Shown: positions 8,116 through 18,163 of the stretch, in pieces
Layout of the letters: each line of letters begins with the position of its first letter
Position numbering within the stretch: position 1 is the first letter of the stretch
Notes under the pieces: generated by a model
What the model was told of the DNA's origin: nothing
The model's database searches: none
The model's input: the letters and a program-made list of their open reading frames with translations, nothing else
Made by a program: the position numbers and the translations under genes
Origin: Actinomyces procaprae
GTDB taxonomy: Bacteria > Actinomycetota > Actinomycetes > Actinomycetales > Actinomycetaceae
Reading direction: 5' to 3'
DNA length: 64,000 bases
NCBI RefSeq assembly: GCF_004798665.1
Contig: NZ_CP039292.1
Location: forward strand, 744,001-808,000

Positions 8116-11100
8116 TCACTGAGGGGTGCAGGTGAACCATGTACCGCGATCAAGCGTGTCGTGGAGTGGTCCTCGATACGGATGGTCAAGGTCCTTCCAG
8201 GAGGGGTAGCCCGAGTAGCTGCCAGTGCTATCCGTGGTGATGGTAGTGGTGTAACGGTGGCCACTGGGCGGGTAGGTGCCATTGCAGGTCACGCTACTGT
8301 TCGGCGTATAACCTGTGAGTTTCACAGTGACGGTCCCGTTGAAAAGTCCACCACTGTAACTGCCGGGTGCCGAAGGAGGAGGTGCGGACAGGGAGACCTC
8401 GACCGGACCGGCATTGGCGGACTGGTAGTTGGAATCGTCCCTGTTGGACTTGACTACCACGCGTGCCCAGACCTGATAGGTGCCCGGCGAGAGACTCTCG
8501 GCTTCGTCGTCAGTGGTCCAGCCATGCACAACGGCACCGGAAGCCTTGTTGAGCACCAGGTACTGAATCTCCAGCTGCCCGTCGGTCCAACCATTGCGAT
8601 CGCCCAGTGACGCGGTCATCTCGATCTCGTCATCGTCGTCCTTCCACGCCCGAAGACCGGTGGGAGCTCCCGGTTTACGGTTGATGGTGAAGCTGCCGGA
8701 GCCGCTGGACTTGGCGGAACCCTCCGAGTTCTTGGCAGTGACAGTCACATTCACGGTGTGGGTGCCCGGGCCGAGTGACGAGGTCGACACACTCGTTGAG
8801 GTGGCTGAGCCGACGCTCTTAGAGGCGGTGAGCGAGCCGGACACACTCACGCTGTAGCTGACCGCGGATCCATTGGGCTCTGCGGCGGACCAACTGATGT
8901 TCACATTGGAGCCGTCCCAGTTGACATTCGGCGTGCCGGGGGCGCCCGGGGCGCGGACAATGGTGAAACTGCCGGTTCCGCTGGAGCTGGCGGACCCGGC
9001 CGCGTTCGTGGCAGTGACCGTGACACTCACGGTGTAGGAGCGCGGATCGAGTTCTGAGGTCGGTACAGTCCATGAAAGGGCCGAGCCGATGTTCCCCGAG
9101 GACTTGGGGAGTGAGTCGGGGGCGCCGGAGACTTCGACGCTGTAGCTGACGGGGGAGCCGTTGTCGGCCGCGGCGTTCCAACTGATTCTTAAGTTCTTGC
9201 TGCCGTCCAAGCCGACGCTCGGCGTGCCGGGGGCGCCTGGAGCGGCTGTAAGGGTCTTCGGGGCGGAGGGGGCGGAGGAAGCGGAGTCGCCCACCGCATT
9301 GGTGGCCACCACCTGGAAGGAGTAGGTGCCGCCCAGAGTCAGGCCCGTCGCCCGGCACGGTGAACTCGGGCAGTTCCAGGAGCCGGCCCCGTTCACCTCG
9401 GTGACGATGTAGCCGGTGATCGGGGAGCCGTTGTCCGCGCCGGCGGTCCAGGACACGTTCATGGCGGTGGTGCCGGACGGGATGGCCGAGACCCCGGTGG
9501 GTGCGTCCGGCACGGCGGTCACCGTGACGGTGATGGTGCCGGTGACGGCGCGGGTGGCGGACCCGGTGGCGTCCAGCACCTCGTAGCCCACTACCAGGCG
9601 GCCGGTGAAACCGGCCCCGGGAGTGATCGTCAGGGTGGTGCCGGAGGCGCTCACCTCACCGGTGCCGGAGGTGACCTGCGGGGAGCCGGACAGGCTGATC
9701 GGCTCGTCCGGGAAGGGGTTGGTGACCAGCGTGGCGACGTCGATGCTCACGGGGGAGCCGTCGGATGAAAGCGTCGCCGGCGCGGTGGTCATCAGCGGCC
9801 GGTTGGACTCGGTCACTCGCAGCGGCAGCTGGCCGGTGACCGGATCGTTCTGCCCGTCCTCCACGGTCACCGACAGCGTGCCGGTGGTACCGACCGCCGT
9901 GCCGGCCTCGGCCGAGACCGAGAGCGTGCTGCCGGACAGCGACGTCGTGAAGCCGGCAGGAGCGGAGCCGATCGTGAAGGACAGCGCGTCGCCGTCTCCG
10001 TCCACGGTCATGGCCGCCAGGTCAGCGGTGGCCGCATCCTCCCCGGCCGCCACGGAGACCTCGGTCGGGGTGAAGACGGGCGGGGTGTTGTCGGTGGCCT
10101 CCACCACCACCGGCAGGGTGAGGGTGGAGGACAGCGCGTCCGCCCCCGCCGAGTCGGTGACCGTGAGCGTCACGGAGGCCTGCCCGGTGAATCCCGCGGC
10201 GGGCGTAAGGTCCAGGCCGCTTCCGCCGCCGGTGACCGCGGCCTCGTCCAGGCCAGTGCCGGTGCGCACCGTCGAGGCGTCGGTGATGAGCGGCGTGGTG
10301 TCGGCGTGGGTGAGGATGTAGTCGGCCAGGTCCACTGCGGTGGTCGTATCCGCGGGGATGCGCACCGGGATCGCGGTCGAGTCCAGCCGCGGCCGCAGGT
10401 CCTCGCGTGAGGGCACCACGATCACGGCGTTTCCGGTGAGCCCGTCCTGATCGGTGATCGTGTACAGCACCAGGTGCTGCTCATTGGAGACCCGGACCCG
10501 GATGGAGGAGTCGATCACCTCGGCGGTCGTGTCAGTGGTGGTGACCGTCAAGTCCCACGGGGAGCCGTCCGCGTCCTGGTCATTGTCCAGAACCGAGACG
10601 ACCGCCTGGCCGTTGGCGTCCACCTGGTCCACCGTGACGTAGTCGTCCACGCCTAGCGGGCTGAGCAGGGGTGCGTCGCGGAGCACCTGGTAGGTGATGG
10701 TGCCGACGTCGATTCCGCCCTGCCCGTCGGACACCCGGTAATGCGCGGTGTAGACGCCCTCCTCGCCGGGCAGGTCTGCAACCGCTCTCCCCGAGCGCAC
10801 CGAGATCGTCAGTGCCGGGTCGTCGCTTACAGGAGTGTCGTCCAGAGTGAGGGTGTCGCCGTCGGCGTCGAAGTCGTTGGAAATGAGATCGGTGACCACG
10901 GTGCGGCCCGGCTGCGCCACCACCAGGTCGTCGGTGGCCACGGGCGCGGTGTTCGTGGCCGGGGCGGAGGCGACACCCACGCGCACGGTCCCGGTGGCCT
11001 GCGCCCCGAAGCGGTCCTTGACGGTGTAGGTGAAGGTGTCGGTGCCGCTGGCGCCCTCGTCGGGGGTATAGGTCAGGTAGGTGGAGGACGCCTCCACGGT

Positions 11101-13890
11101 TCCCGAAGTGGGCGCCTGATCCAGCCCCACCAGGCTCACCGAGTCGCCGTCGGGGTCGATGCCGTCCAGTGGCACGGTGATTGCCACCGGCGAGCCGGAG
11201 ACGGTGCTCGCCTCCAGGCTCTGCGGGCTGGGCGCGGCGTTGGCGTCGTCGCGCGCGCGCACCTCGATGTCGATGCGGCCGGAGGCGGTCTGCCCCTCCG
11301 TGTCCGCGACCGTGTAGGACAGGGCGGTGCGGCCGGGGGCGTCATCGGCCTTGAAGCGCACCACGTCGCCGCTGGTCCAGGCGGTGCCCAGCTCCGTGCC
11401 CGCCACGCCGAGATCGTCGGCGACGCTCAGCGCCAGGCCCGAGGGGGAGGTGTCGTTGTCCAGCACCGAGATGGTCACCACGTCCCCGACCCTCACGACG
11501 GCGGAGTCGGCGCTGGCTATCGGCATCTGCAGCTCGGCGGTGGTGACGGGCACGACGGTCATGTGGCCGGTGGCGGAGGCGGTCCCGTTGGAGACGGTGT
11601 ACTCAACCTCCACGCTCTGGCCGATCGTTCCGGCGGCGGACACCTGCAGCAGCGAGTGGTCCACCACCGTGACGGTGACGCCCGAGTCGTAGGGCGCGCT
11701 CGCCGACTGGAGCACCAGGATGCCGCCGGCCGGGTCGAAGTCATTGCTCAGCGGAGCCACCGTGGTGGAACCGCCCTCCCGCAGCAGGGCCGTGTCATTC
11801 TCCGTGACCGGAGGGACGTCGGGGTCCGACGGCTCGATCACGTCGATGCGGACGATCCCCTGGGAGATGGCGGAGCCGGAGGCGACGTCGTAGGTGATGT
11901 AGTGGGTGCCCGCCTGATCGGCGGAGAAGGTGAAGGTGCCGGCCTGCTGGTTGACCTCCACGCTGGTACCGGCGGGGGGCTCCTCCACGCCCGCCAGGCT
12001 CAGCGGGTCACCGGTGGGGGAGACGTCGTTGTCCAGCGGGGCGACCACGACGGATGCGCCGGCGACGACGCGCACATGGTCCGCATTCGCGACGGGGGCG
12101 ACGGATCCCGAGGCCTGAACGTCCACGGTGACATCGCCGGACGCGGCCTGCTGCCCATCGGACACCACGACCGTGAGGGTGCGCGTGCCCGCGGTGCCGG
12201 CGGTGTCCCGCACGTTAATGGTGCCCTCGTTGGTGGTGCGCACGTCGAAGCCCTCACCCCGCGCGGACACCAGGTAGAGGGTGTCGCCGTCGGGGTCGAG
12301 CCAGTTGCCCAGCACGTCCAGCGAGCCGGATGCGTCCGCGGCGATGACCAGCGTCGGGGTGGAGGTCTGCTCCGGGGCGGCGTTGACGCTCCAGTCGTGC
12401 ACCTCGACCGTGGCAACGGCGGAGTCCGCACCGCCGCGCCCGTCGGATGCGGTGTAGGGGATCGTGTAGGAGCCGGTGGCGTCCGCGGGAACGTCGATGC
12501 GCAGCGCCAACCCGGCCTGGGCGGTGGCCACCTGCGCCGTGCCCGTGTCACCGGCCTCGGCCGTGAGCACGTCGCCGTCCGGATCGGAGTCGTTGGCGAG
12601 CACCGGCAGCACCGTGGAGCGGCCCGGGCGCACACCGAAGGTGTCGTCATTGGCCTGCGGCGGGTGATTCTCCTCGGTGCGCTCGGGCTGCGACTGGGAG
12701 TCGGAGGTCTCCGCCGAGTCGTCCTTGTCCTCGGCCTGGTCGTCCGTCTGGGAGGTGATATCGGTCCAGTCCTCGACCAGCACGAGGTTCTCGTCGGGAA
12801 GCCACACCGTCCCGTGGGTGATGTCGTTGAGGACGATCGCGTCCCGGTTGACGCGGAAGACGGGCTGGGAGGATGCGGCCAGGGCGTCGTCGCTCACGGA
12901 CTCGACGTCGTCGCCGCACTGGCGCAGGAAGTGCCCCGAGCCGGACCAGGCTGCATAGATGCAGCCGCCCAGGCGCACCGGCTGGGCGGCGACGCCGACG
13001 GCGGCCTCGCCGTCGCCGGACGCGGGAATGGTTGTGATCGGTGAGCCGTCCAGCGGAACCGACATCAGGGCGCTGCGGGAGGCGACCAGGACGGCATCGG
13101 CGTCCGGGCCGGGCTGCTGGAGCACTAGCCCCGACGCCCCCAGGTCGGTGGTGGCGCCGCCGGGCAGGTGCAGAATCCCGGTGCCGCGCTCCAGAACCAC
13201 CGCGCGGTTCCCGACGGCGGTGATCGCCAGGTCCGTGGCGTCGGTGAACGACAGTGCCTGCGGGGAGGCCTTGCCCCAGCCTGACGACTCGGCGGGAACC
13301 GTCGTCACGGTGCCGGCCTTGGCGGAGACGGCATGCAGTGAGCCGTCGGTCCCGGCCACCGCCACGACCCCGGGCATGCCCTCGATCAGCGTAGGCGCGG
13401 CGGCCAGTAGGTCCACGGCGCCGACTGTGGTACCGGCGACGCTGCCGGCCGAGGAGTCGACGGCGAAGACCCGATCGGCCCCCTGCAGCACGTTCACCCC
13501 GCTGGGCAGCTGTGTGCTCGCCGACAGCGCCACCGCGGTCGGATCCACGGAGGCGACCGCGGCGGACGCCAGGTCGGGGACGAGTACGTTCTCCCCGCTC
13601 TGCGTCACGTCGAAATCGGCCGACGCGGTGCGAATGGACCCATCAACCTGCTTGGACGGGTAGTTCAGGCGGGCGACCAGGTGCTCGGCGGTGCTGGTCA
13701 CCCACACGCCGCCGTCGTTGAGCGAGACGTCTGCCTGGGGGACGCCGTCGTGCAACCAGGCGGCGGCACCCAGCGTCAACGCGGCCAGTCCCGCCAAGAC
13801 GGCGGACAGGCGTCTACGCCGTCGGCGGGACAGGCCGGGGCGTCCCGTGCGCAGGCTTCGCAGTCTCATCAGTGTGGGCACGCGCTTCAC
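8116..13890 (-). CDS. Giant surface protein with propeller-like, Ig/cadherin-like and FN3 repeats
   Basis: About 1,924 residues. A short basic stretch is followed by one membrane helix (LSAVLAGLAALTLGAAAWL), so the bulk is extracytoplasmic. A beta-propeller-like section is followed by an acidic linker. About eleven tandem Ig/cadherin-like repeats come next, many carrying a calcium-type NDxDxDGD loop such as LANDSDPDGDVL. Three FN3 domains and a C-terminal domain with two cysteines end the protein. No LPXTG sorting motif is visible. The GTG at 13890 overlaps the cytidylyltransferase stop (GTGA) and is preferred; ATG 13869 is an alternative, and neither has a strong ribosome site. Large FN3/Ig proteins are known beside MoxR-kinase blocks in actinobacteria. 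A role in adhesion or wall organisation is inferred. Confidence 0.88.
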   Translation of the reverse strand: MKRVPTLMRLRSLRTGRPGLSRRRRRRLSAVLAGLAALTLGAAAWLHDGVPQADVSLNDGGVWVTSTAEHLVARLNYPSKQVDGSIRTASADFDVTQSGENVLVPDLASAAVASVDPTAVALSASTQLPSGVNVLQGADRVFAVDSSAGSVAGTTVGAVDLLAAAPTLIEGMPGVVAVAGTDGSLHAVSAKAGTVTTVPAESSGWGKASPQALSFTDATDLAITAVGNRAVVLERGTGILHLPGGATTDLGASGLVLQQPGPDADAVLVASRSALMSVPLDGSPITTIPASGDGEAAVGVAAQPVRLGGCIYAAWSGSGHFLRQCGDDVESVSDDALAASSQPVFRVNRDAIVLNDITHGTVWLPDENLVLVEDWTDITSQTDDQAEDKDDSAETSDSQSQPERTEENHPPQANDDTFGVRPGRSTVLPVLANDSDPDGDVLTAEAGDTGTAQVATAQAGLALRIDVPADATGSYTIPYTASDGRGGADSAVATVEVHDWSVNAAPEQTSTPTLVIAADASGSLDVLGNWLDPDGDTLYLVSARGEGFDVRTTNEGTINVRDTAGTAGTRTLTVVVSDGQQAASGDVTVDVQASGSVAPVANADHVRVVAGASVVVAPLDNDVSPTGDPLSLAGVEEPPAGTSVEVNQQAGTFTFSADQAGTHYITYDVASGSAISQGIVRIDVIEPSDPDVPPVTENDTALLREGGSTTVAPLSNDFDPAGGILVLQSASAPYDSGVTVTVVDHSLLQVSAAGTIGQSVEVEYTVSNGTASATGHMTVVPVTTAELQMPIASADSAVVRVGDVVTISVLDNDTSPSGLALSVADDLGVAGTELGTAWTSGDVVRFKADDAPGRTALSYTVADTEGQTASGRIDIEVRARDDANAAPSPQSLEASTVSGSPVAITVPLDGIDPDGDSVSLVGLDQAPTSGTVEASSTYLTYTPDEGASGTDTFTYTVKDRFGAQATGTVRVGVASAPATNTAPVATDDLVVAQPGRTVVTDLISNDFDADGDTLTLDDTPVSDDPALTISVRSGRAVADLPGEEGVYTAHYRVSDGQGGIDVGTITYQVLRDAPLLSPLGVDDYVTVDQVDANGQAVVSVLDNDQDADGSPWDLTVTTTDTTAEVIDSSIRVRVSNEQHLVLYTITDQDGLTGNAVIVVPSREDLRPRLDSTAIPVRIPADTTTAVDLADYILTHADTTPLITDASTVRTGTGLDEAAVTGGGSGLDLTPAAGFTGQASVTLTVTDSAGADALSSTLTLPVVVEATDNTPPVFTPTEVSVAAGEDAATADLAAMTVDGDGDALSFTIGSAPAGFTTSLSGSTLSVSAEAGTAVGTTGTLSVTVEDGQNDPVTGQLPLRVTESNRPLMTTAPATLSSDGSPVSIDVATLVTNPFPDEPISLSGSPQVTSGTGEVSASGTTLTITPGAGFTGRLVVGYEVLDATGSATRAVTGTITVTVTAVPDAPTGVSAIPSGTTAMNVSWTAGADNGSPITGYIVTEVNGAGSWNCPSSPCRATGLTLGGTYSFQVVATNAVGDSASSAPSAPKTLTAAPGAPGTPSVGLDGSKNLRISWNAAADNGSPVSYSVEVSGAPDSLPKSSGNIGSALSWTVPTSELDPRSYTVSVTVTATNAAGSASSSGTGSFTIVRAPGAPGTPNVNWDGSNVNISWSAAEPNGSAVSYSVSVSGSLTASKSVGSATSTSVSTSSLGPGTHTVNVTVTAKNSEGSAKSSGSGSFTINRKPGAPTGLRAWKDDDDEIEMTASLGDRNGWTDGQLEIQYLVLNKASGAVVHGWTTDDEAESLSPGTYQVWARVVVKSNRDDSNYQSANAGPVEVSLSAPPPSAPGSYSGGLFNGTVTVKLTGYTPNSSVTCNGTYPPSGHRYTTTITTDSTGSYSGYPSWKDLDHPYRGPLHDTLDRGTWFTCTPQ

Positions 13891-14327
13891 CTGCTGGCGG
13901 CACCGGAGCGCGAGGCGACCTCCTGGGCGAGCATGCGCCGCAGCATGCTGGAGGACGTCGTGGGCGTGTACGGCAGGTATACGACGGTGGCGCCGACCTC
14001 GGCCATCTGCTGCTCCAGCAGGTTGCCCTTCTCGGTGCCCTGCCAGTCGGTGCCCTTGAACAGGATGTCGAAGGGCTCGCGCTGCCAGGCCAGGCGCTTG
14101 TCCTGGTCGAAATCGGGTACGACGGCGTCGACGACGCGCAGTGCCGCAACGAGCGCCATGCGCTCGTCCTGGGGGACGATGGGTGCGCGCCCCTTCATGC
14201 GTTCCAGGGACTCGTCGGTCGCCACGCCGGCGATGAGGCGGTCGCAACGGGTGGCGGCGGCGGTGAGGATGTTCAGGTGCCCGATGTGCAGCATGTCGAA
14301 TCCGCCGGGCACATATCCGGTGATCAT
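13887..14327 (-). CDS. TagD/RfaE-like nucleotidyltransferase (probable glycerol-3-phosphate cytidylyltransferase)
   Basis: 146 residues, the usual size for this family. The GGFDMLHIGHLN segment carries the HxGH nucleotide-binding motif, and TTSSSMLRR near the C-terminus corresponds to the second (ISTT-like) motif. The enzyme should join a nucleotide (CTP or ATP) to a sugar or polyol phosphate; CDP-glycerol is the likeliest product but ADP-heptose-type chemistry cannot be excluded. The ATG at 14327 shares one base with the stop of the sugar transferase gene (TGATG) and is preceded by GGGAG. The coupling to a polyprenyl sugar transferase supports a role in an envelope polymer. Confidence 0.85.
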   Translation of the reverse strand: MITGYVPGGFDMLHIGHLNILTAAATRCDRLIAGVATDESLERMKGRAPIVPQDERMALVAALRVVDAVVPDFDQDKRLAWQREPFDILFKGTDWQGTEKGNLLEQQMAEVGATVVYLPYTPTTSSSMLRRMLAQEVASRSGAASR

Positions 14328-15802
14328 CAGTACGCTCCCTTGCCGCCGACGACGGCCTTGAAGGTGGACAAGAAGATACTGGCGTCCAGGCGGGCGCCCC
14401 GGTTCTCGACGTAGTGGCGGTCCAGCGCGACCGTCGAGTCCCAGGAGAGGTCCGAGCGTCCGGACACCTGCCACAGCCCCGTCAGGCCGGGCTTGACCAG
14501 GAGCCGGCGGCGGGCCTCGTCGTCGTACTCGGCCACCTCGCTGGGAAGCGCCGGCCGCGGGCCCACCAGGCTCATCTCTCCCCGGACCACATTGATCAGT
14601 TGCGGCAGCTCATCAATGGAGGTGCGGCGGATGAAACGGCCCACCCGGGTGATGCGGGGGTCGGTCCGGTTCTTGAACAGGACCTCGTTTCCGGCGTCTC
14701 CGCCGGCATCCACAACGGTGGCTCGGCGCGCGTCGGAGTCGGCGCTCATGGAGCGCAGCTTCCACAGCGTGAAGTGCTTGCCGCCCTGCCCCACCCTGGT
14801 TTGGCGGTAGAAGGCGGGGCCGGGGGAGTCCAAGCGGACGGCGGCTGCGGCCACCCCCAGGACCGGGCATGCCAGTATGAGCAGCACTGCGCCGGCGACG
14901 CGGTCGAAGACCGTCTTGGCGAGCATGCGCGTGCGGCGCAGGCGCACGTCGATCAGGCCGGTCCAGCCGTGTGTTACCGGCAGGCCCCGCATGCGCCCCG
15001 GAACCACGTCCTGCAGGCCGGGGGCCACTACGAGTCGCGCGCCGGTGGAGGTCAGGCCACGCATCAGGGTCACGAGGTCCTCCGGGCTGACGCCCCCGAG
15101 CGTCATGACGACGTCGATGCGCTCGGTGGAGACCATTGCACGGATCTCCTCTTCGCTGCCGAGGCGCGCGGCGGCGTGCGAACGGTTGTTCCGGGAGGAG
15201 ACGTAGCCGACGATCAGGAATCCGTCCCCGGGGTGTGAGCGCAGATCGCGCAGGATCGGCTCCGCGCCGGGGCCCATCACGATGAGGGTGCGGCGCAGAC
15301 CGCGTCCCTCCATGCGGCGCGCACGCAGCCAGCGGCTCTCGGTGGAGCGTCCAAGGAGTGACAGCACGAGTTGTGCGGCCAGCGGTGCGAGCACCGATGG
15401 CGCTGGGAGGCCGGGCGTGAACGCATGACCGAGAAGCAGGGCCACCGGAGCGGTGGCTGCGGCCGACAGGGCGACCCGCCCGGCGCCCGAGCGGGCCTGG
15501 TCCACAACGTCGACGCCCAGCGCTCCCGCCATCCAGGCGATCAGGACCATCAGTGTTCCGGTGACAACGGTCAGCAGCAGCCTGATCGGTTCCCAGGCCA
15601 GGCAGATGGCCGCCACCCAGGCGGGCAGGACGACGGCGGTGAGGTCGCCGAGGAAGACCCAGGACAGCAGGTCCTGGTGCATCGTCGGCCAGGCGGTGAA
15701 CAGCGGGGACTCCAACGGCGGCAGGAACCGTGCCTCGCCCGCGGTCCGCCCGGGCCGCTTGGCGGGCTGCGCTGCGGGTGTTGTGCTGAGCGGGCTGGTC
15801 AA
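14327..15802 (-). CDS. Polyprenyl-phosphate sugar-1-phosphate transferase (WbaP/WcaJ-type)
   Basis: 491 residues. Membrane helices in the first 130 residues and a CoA-binding-like middle domain precede the bacterial sugar transferase domain. That domain shows the membrane helix after [29 protein letters not shown], the [14 protein letters not shown] block, [13 protein letters not shown] and [14 protein letters not shown]. It should load the first sugar phosphate onto undecaprenyl phosphate at the inner membrane face, starting EPS or glycan assembly. The start is a TTG with GGAG five bases upstream. It is the first gene of a coupled set with the cytidylyltransferase and giant Ig protein, and lies 5 kb from the EPS glycosyltransferases. 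Confidence 0.93.
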   Translation of the reverse strand: MTSPLSTTPAAQPAKRPGRTAGEARFLPPLESPLFTAWPTMHQDLLSWVFLGDLTAVVLPAWVAAICLAWEPIRLLLTVVTGTLMVLIAWMAGALGVDVVDQARSGAGRVALSAAATAPVALLLGHAFTPGLPAPSVLAPLAAQLVLSLLGRSTESRWLRARRMEGRGLRRTLIVMGPGAEPILRDLRSHPGDGFLIVGYVSSRNNRSHAAARLGSEEEIRAMVSTERIDVVMTLGGVSPEDLVTLMRGLTSTGARLVVAPGLQDVVPGRMRGLPVTHGWTGLIDVRLRRTRMLAKTVFDRVAGAVLLILACPVLGVAAAAVRLDSPGPAFYRQTRVGQGGKHFTLWKLRSMSADSDARRATVVDAGGDAGNEVLFKNRTDPRITRVGRFIRRTSIDELPQLINVVRGEMSLVGPRPALPSEVAEYDDEARRRLLVKPGLTGLWQVSGRSDLSWDSTVALDRHYVENRGARLDASIFLSTFKAVVGGKGAY

Positions 15803-16960
15803 GACGACTCCAATAGCTTTACTGGCGTTGCTGGAAGTAACTTGTGGGGAAGCGCCGAGCGCTGCTAAAAGTCCTGACGTAGTCGGCCAACGTGCTGCGT
15901 GTGGCTCCCGGTGTGGACTTTTTCGTCGGGTTCGTGACCGAATCTACTACCTATTCCGGCCGCGTGGGGACGAACGTGAACAGGTGCACATATATTCACC
16001 AGGATATGTCCGTGAGCCGCGTGCGCTTGGGCGTGACCGGGCCGCGACGTCGGGACTCCGGGGGTGGCTCGATCGGCGTCCTGCGGCGGATGTTCGGGTG
16101 TGTGGCGGTGACGGCGTGTGCAGTGGAAGAATGTAAAGAAATGGGCATGGGGGTGCAGGTCTGCGTGACATATTCGAGATGTTGTTTGTCTGGAAGGCGT
16201 GCCCCGCGAGCGGATATGGGCGTCGTGCGTCACATAAGGCAACGTAGCCGTAACATTCGACGGGAAATCGTGACCATTCGGTGGCCTGAAGGGCTGAGGG
16301 TGGTGTGTGGTGCGCAGTCAGATTGCGGTCGCGGACGGTCGGCGGTAGCGGCCGCCTGTGCCGGATTGAGACCATGGTTGCCGGTGGGGCATGTACGTGG
16401 GGCGGGCTGACCGGTGCGCCGGAACCCACCTGGCACGCGCTCGACGGCTCAGCCGGCCCCGTCTGCTGTCGTGGGCGCGCTCCCGAGGGCGGGCTCGGTG
16501 TTGTGACCGGCCCCTGGGGCTGATTGCGCCCGCCTCCAACCGGCTGTGCTTGGCGAGGGGGCGTCGTGTCGTTGTCCGGCTGATCGTGCTTGCGGGTGTG
16601 GCGATGGGTGCTTATGCGTCCGCCGGTGTGCGGGCGTGTGCTGGGTCCGGGTGCGGGTCGGCACTCGGGGCGGCGCTGCAGGGGCGTGCTGCGGGGGCGG
16701 GTGCTCCAGGGGATGCCGGGCTGCCGAGGGAGGGGGGCCGGTCGCGGCAGCCCGGAGCCTTCTTGGTGGTTCCGGGCGGGTGTGGTGATTGCTGCCGGCG
16801 GCGTGGCGGGCGTGGCGGTGGCTGGGCGTTTACTACTCCGGTTCGGGCTCTACTGCGCCGGTTATGTGTCTGCTGAAGGGCTGCGAACCCTTCAGCGCGT
16901 GCCGAAGTGGCGTTGGAGAGGTTGAAGGGGGGGGTAGTCAACGCCGTCGCCGCCACAACG
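15803..16960. other. Gene-poor spacer upstream of the sugar transferase
   Basis: No reading frame here has convincing codon use, a ribosome site or a recognisable motif. The first about 500 bases look visibly less GC-rich than the rest and should contain the leftward promoter of the sugar transferase operon, but I cannot place -35 and -10 boxes with confidence. A perfect 9-bp hairpin (GCTGAAGGG, loop of seven, CCCTTCAGC) lies at 16872-16896. It is followed by CCGAAGTGGCGTTG, a fragment shared with the 105-bp repeat at 29003 and 49039. Confidence 0.6.
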
Positions 16961-17016
16961 ACCGACCTCGGTGCGTAAGATCTACCGACCTCGGTGCGTA
17001 AGATCTACCGACCTCG
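16961..17016. repeat. 23-nt tandem repeat array (two full units plus partial)
   Basis: Units begin at 16961, 16984 and 17007, exactly 23 bases apart. Read along the tetR transcript the unit is TCGGTAG, then ATC, then TTACGCACCGAGG. It lies about 48 bases beyond the tetR stop and is in the same orientation relative to that gene as the arrays beyond mfd, aroD and the response regulator. Confidence 0.9.
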
Positions 17017-17064
17017 CGGAGGGGTGGGCGGGCGGGATGGGGTGGAGCGGGGGCGGGGCGCCGC

Positions 17065-17724
17065 CTATGAGTTCGTGTCCGCGGTGTCTCGCAGCGCGGG
17101 CCTGGGAGTCATGGCCCGCAGGCCGTTCCATGCCAGGTTGACCATGTGGGCTGCGACCTCCTCCTTGCTCATGGCCGGGTTCTCGAGCCACCACTGCGAG
17201 GGCATTGCCACTATGCCCACGAGCATCTGCGCGTACAGCGGCGCGGTGCGTGGATCGAGTCCATGCGCGGAGAACTGGGTGGCCAGCAGTCCGGACACCT
17301 GGATCGCGACGTCGGCCAGCAGTGTGGAGTAGGTGTCCGAGCCGTGGTTGTCCGTGGCGGCGGGCGCGCGGAAGTTGTTGGAGGACAGGATGCGGAAGCC
17401 GTCGGACGACTCCTCGATGTAGGTCAGCAGTGCGAGCGCGGCTCGTTCGACGATCACCGAGGCGGAGGTGGAGGACTCCAGCGCCTGGGTGATCGTGGTG
17501 TAGATGGCCGTCAGCTCGCGGTCCACGATGACGGCGTACAGGCCCTCCTTGCCCCCGAAGTGCTCGTAAACCACCGGCTTGGACACCTTCGCCCGGTTGG
17601 CGATCTCCTCAATGCTGGTGGCCTCGAAGCCCTTCTTGGCGAACAGGGCGCGCGCCACGGCGATCAGCTGCTCGCGGCGCTCGGACGCGCTCATCCGCGT
17701 GCGCTTGCCGGCCTTGCCGCTCAT
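17065..17724 (-). CDS. TetR-family transcriptional regulator
   Basis: 219 residues. The N-terminal helix-turn-helix (RREQLIAVARALFAKKGF, then TSIEEIANRAKVSKPVVY and EHFGGKEGLY) is canonical TetR. The C-terminal ligand and dimerisation domain is not assignable to a ligand class. The ATG at 17724 follows a spacer with possible operator repeats. It is transcribed away from the large LuxR-type regulator, so it may control itself and that gene. No transporter lies next to it. Confidence 0.93.
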   Translation of the reverse strand: MSGKAGKRTRMSASERREQLIAVARALFAKKGFEATSIEEIANRAKVSKPVVYEHFGGKEGLYAVIVDRELTAIYTTITQALESSTSASVIVERAALALLTYIEESSDGFRILSSNNFRAPAATDNHGSDTYSTLLADVAIQVSGLLATQFSAHGLDPRTAPLYAQMLVGIVAMPSQWWLENPAMSKEEVAAHMVNLAWNGLRAMTPRPALRDTADTNS

Positions 17725-17784
17725 GGGGTGCCTGCCGTTAGCGGATGGGGTGTGACCAGGGTGAGAGCTACGCCTGCGGCGCTA

Positions 17785-17807
17785 CGGTAACAACCGGTAA
17801 ACAACCG
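17785..17807. promoter_or_regulatory. Possible TetR operator
   Basis: Two near-identical direct copies, CGGTAACAAC and CGGTAAACAAC followed by CG, sit 60-80 bases upstream of tetR and are followed by CGCATT. A related string (GTGACAACCGAATAACGC) occurs near 18067, upstream of the LuxR-type gene. Shared words at both ends of the 439-base divergent spacer suggest a common regulator site. The rest of the spacer shows nothing else recognisable. Confidence 0.35.
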
Positions 17808-18163
17808 CATTAGGCCTCCTTTTGCTTCGGCAGCAGCCTAGCATGCGGCGCGAGGCTAGTGGCTAGGCGTCCGGCGGTTGCAGGCACTGCGCCTGCGGCG
17901 CGGTACGGCCCGCGCTGTTGATGCCGACGCAGCGGTCGGAGTGGGCGCTGGTTGGTGTGGCGCGGGGCGGGTCGCCGGTGGTGCCGCCAGGGCGTGGGGC
18001 CGGCGCTCCGCTGTCCGGGAGCCACGGGTGGACGTGTCGATGTGAGTGCGGGCGACAATCCTGCTATTGTGACAACCGAATAACGCATTGGCAGTGCTGG
18101 CGTAACGTTCTTCTCTGTCTGGAGGGGTGGCGGCGTCGCCATGGGCTTGTGAGAGGAGACGGT

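Noticed and set aside
10741..13044. 767-residue plus-strand frame
   Set aside because: It is antisense to the giant Ig protein; low complexity Gly/His/Arg with no recognisable fold.
15892..16410. Possible small gene of 172 codons
   Set aside because: No ribosome site, no motif, and Cys/Arg/Gly-rich composition expected from noncoding sequence.
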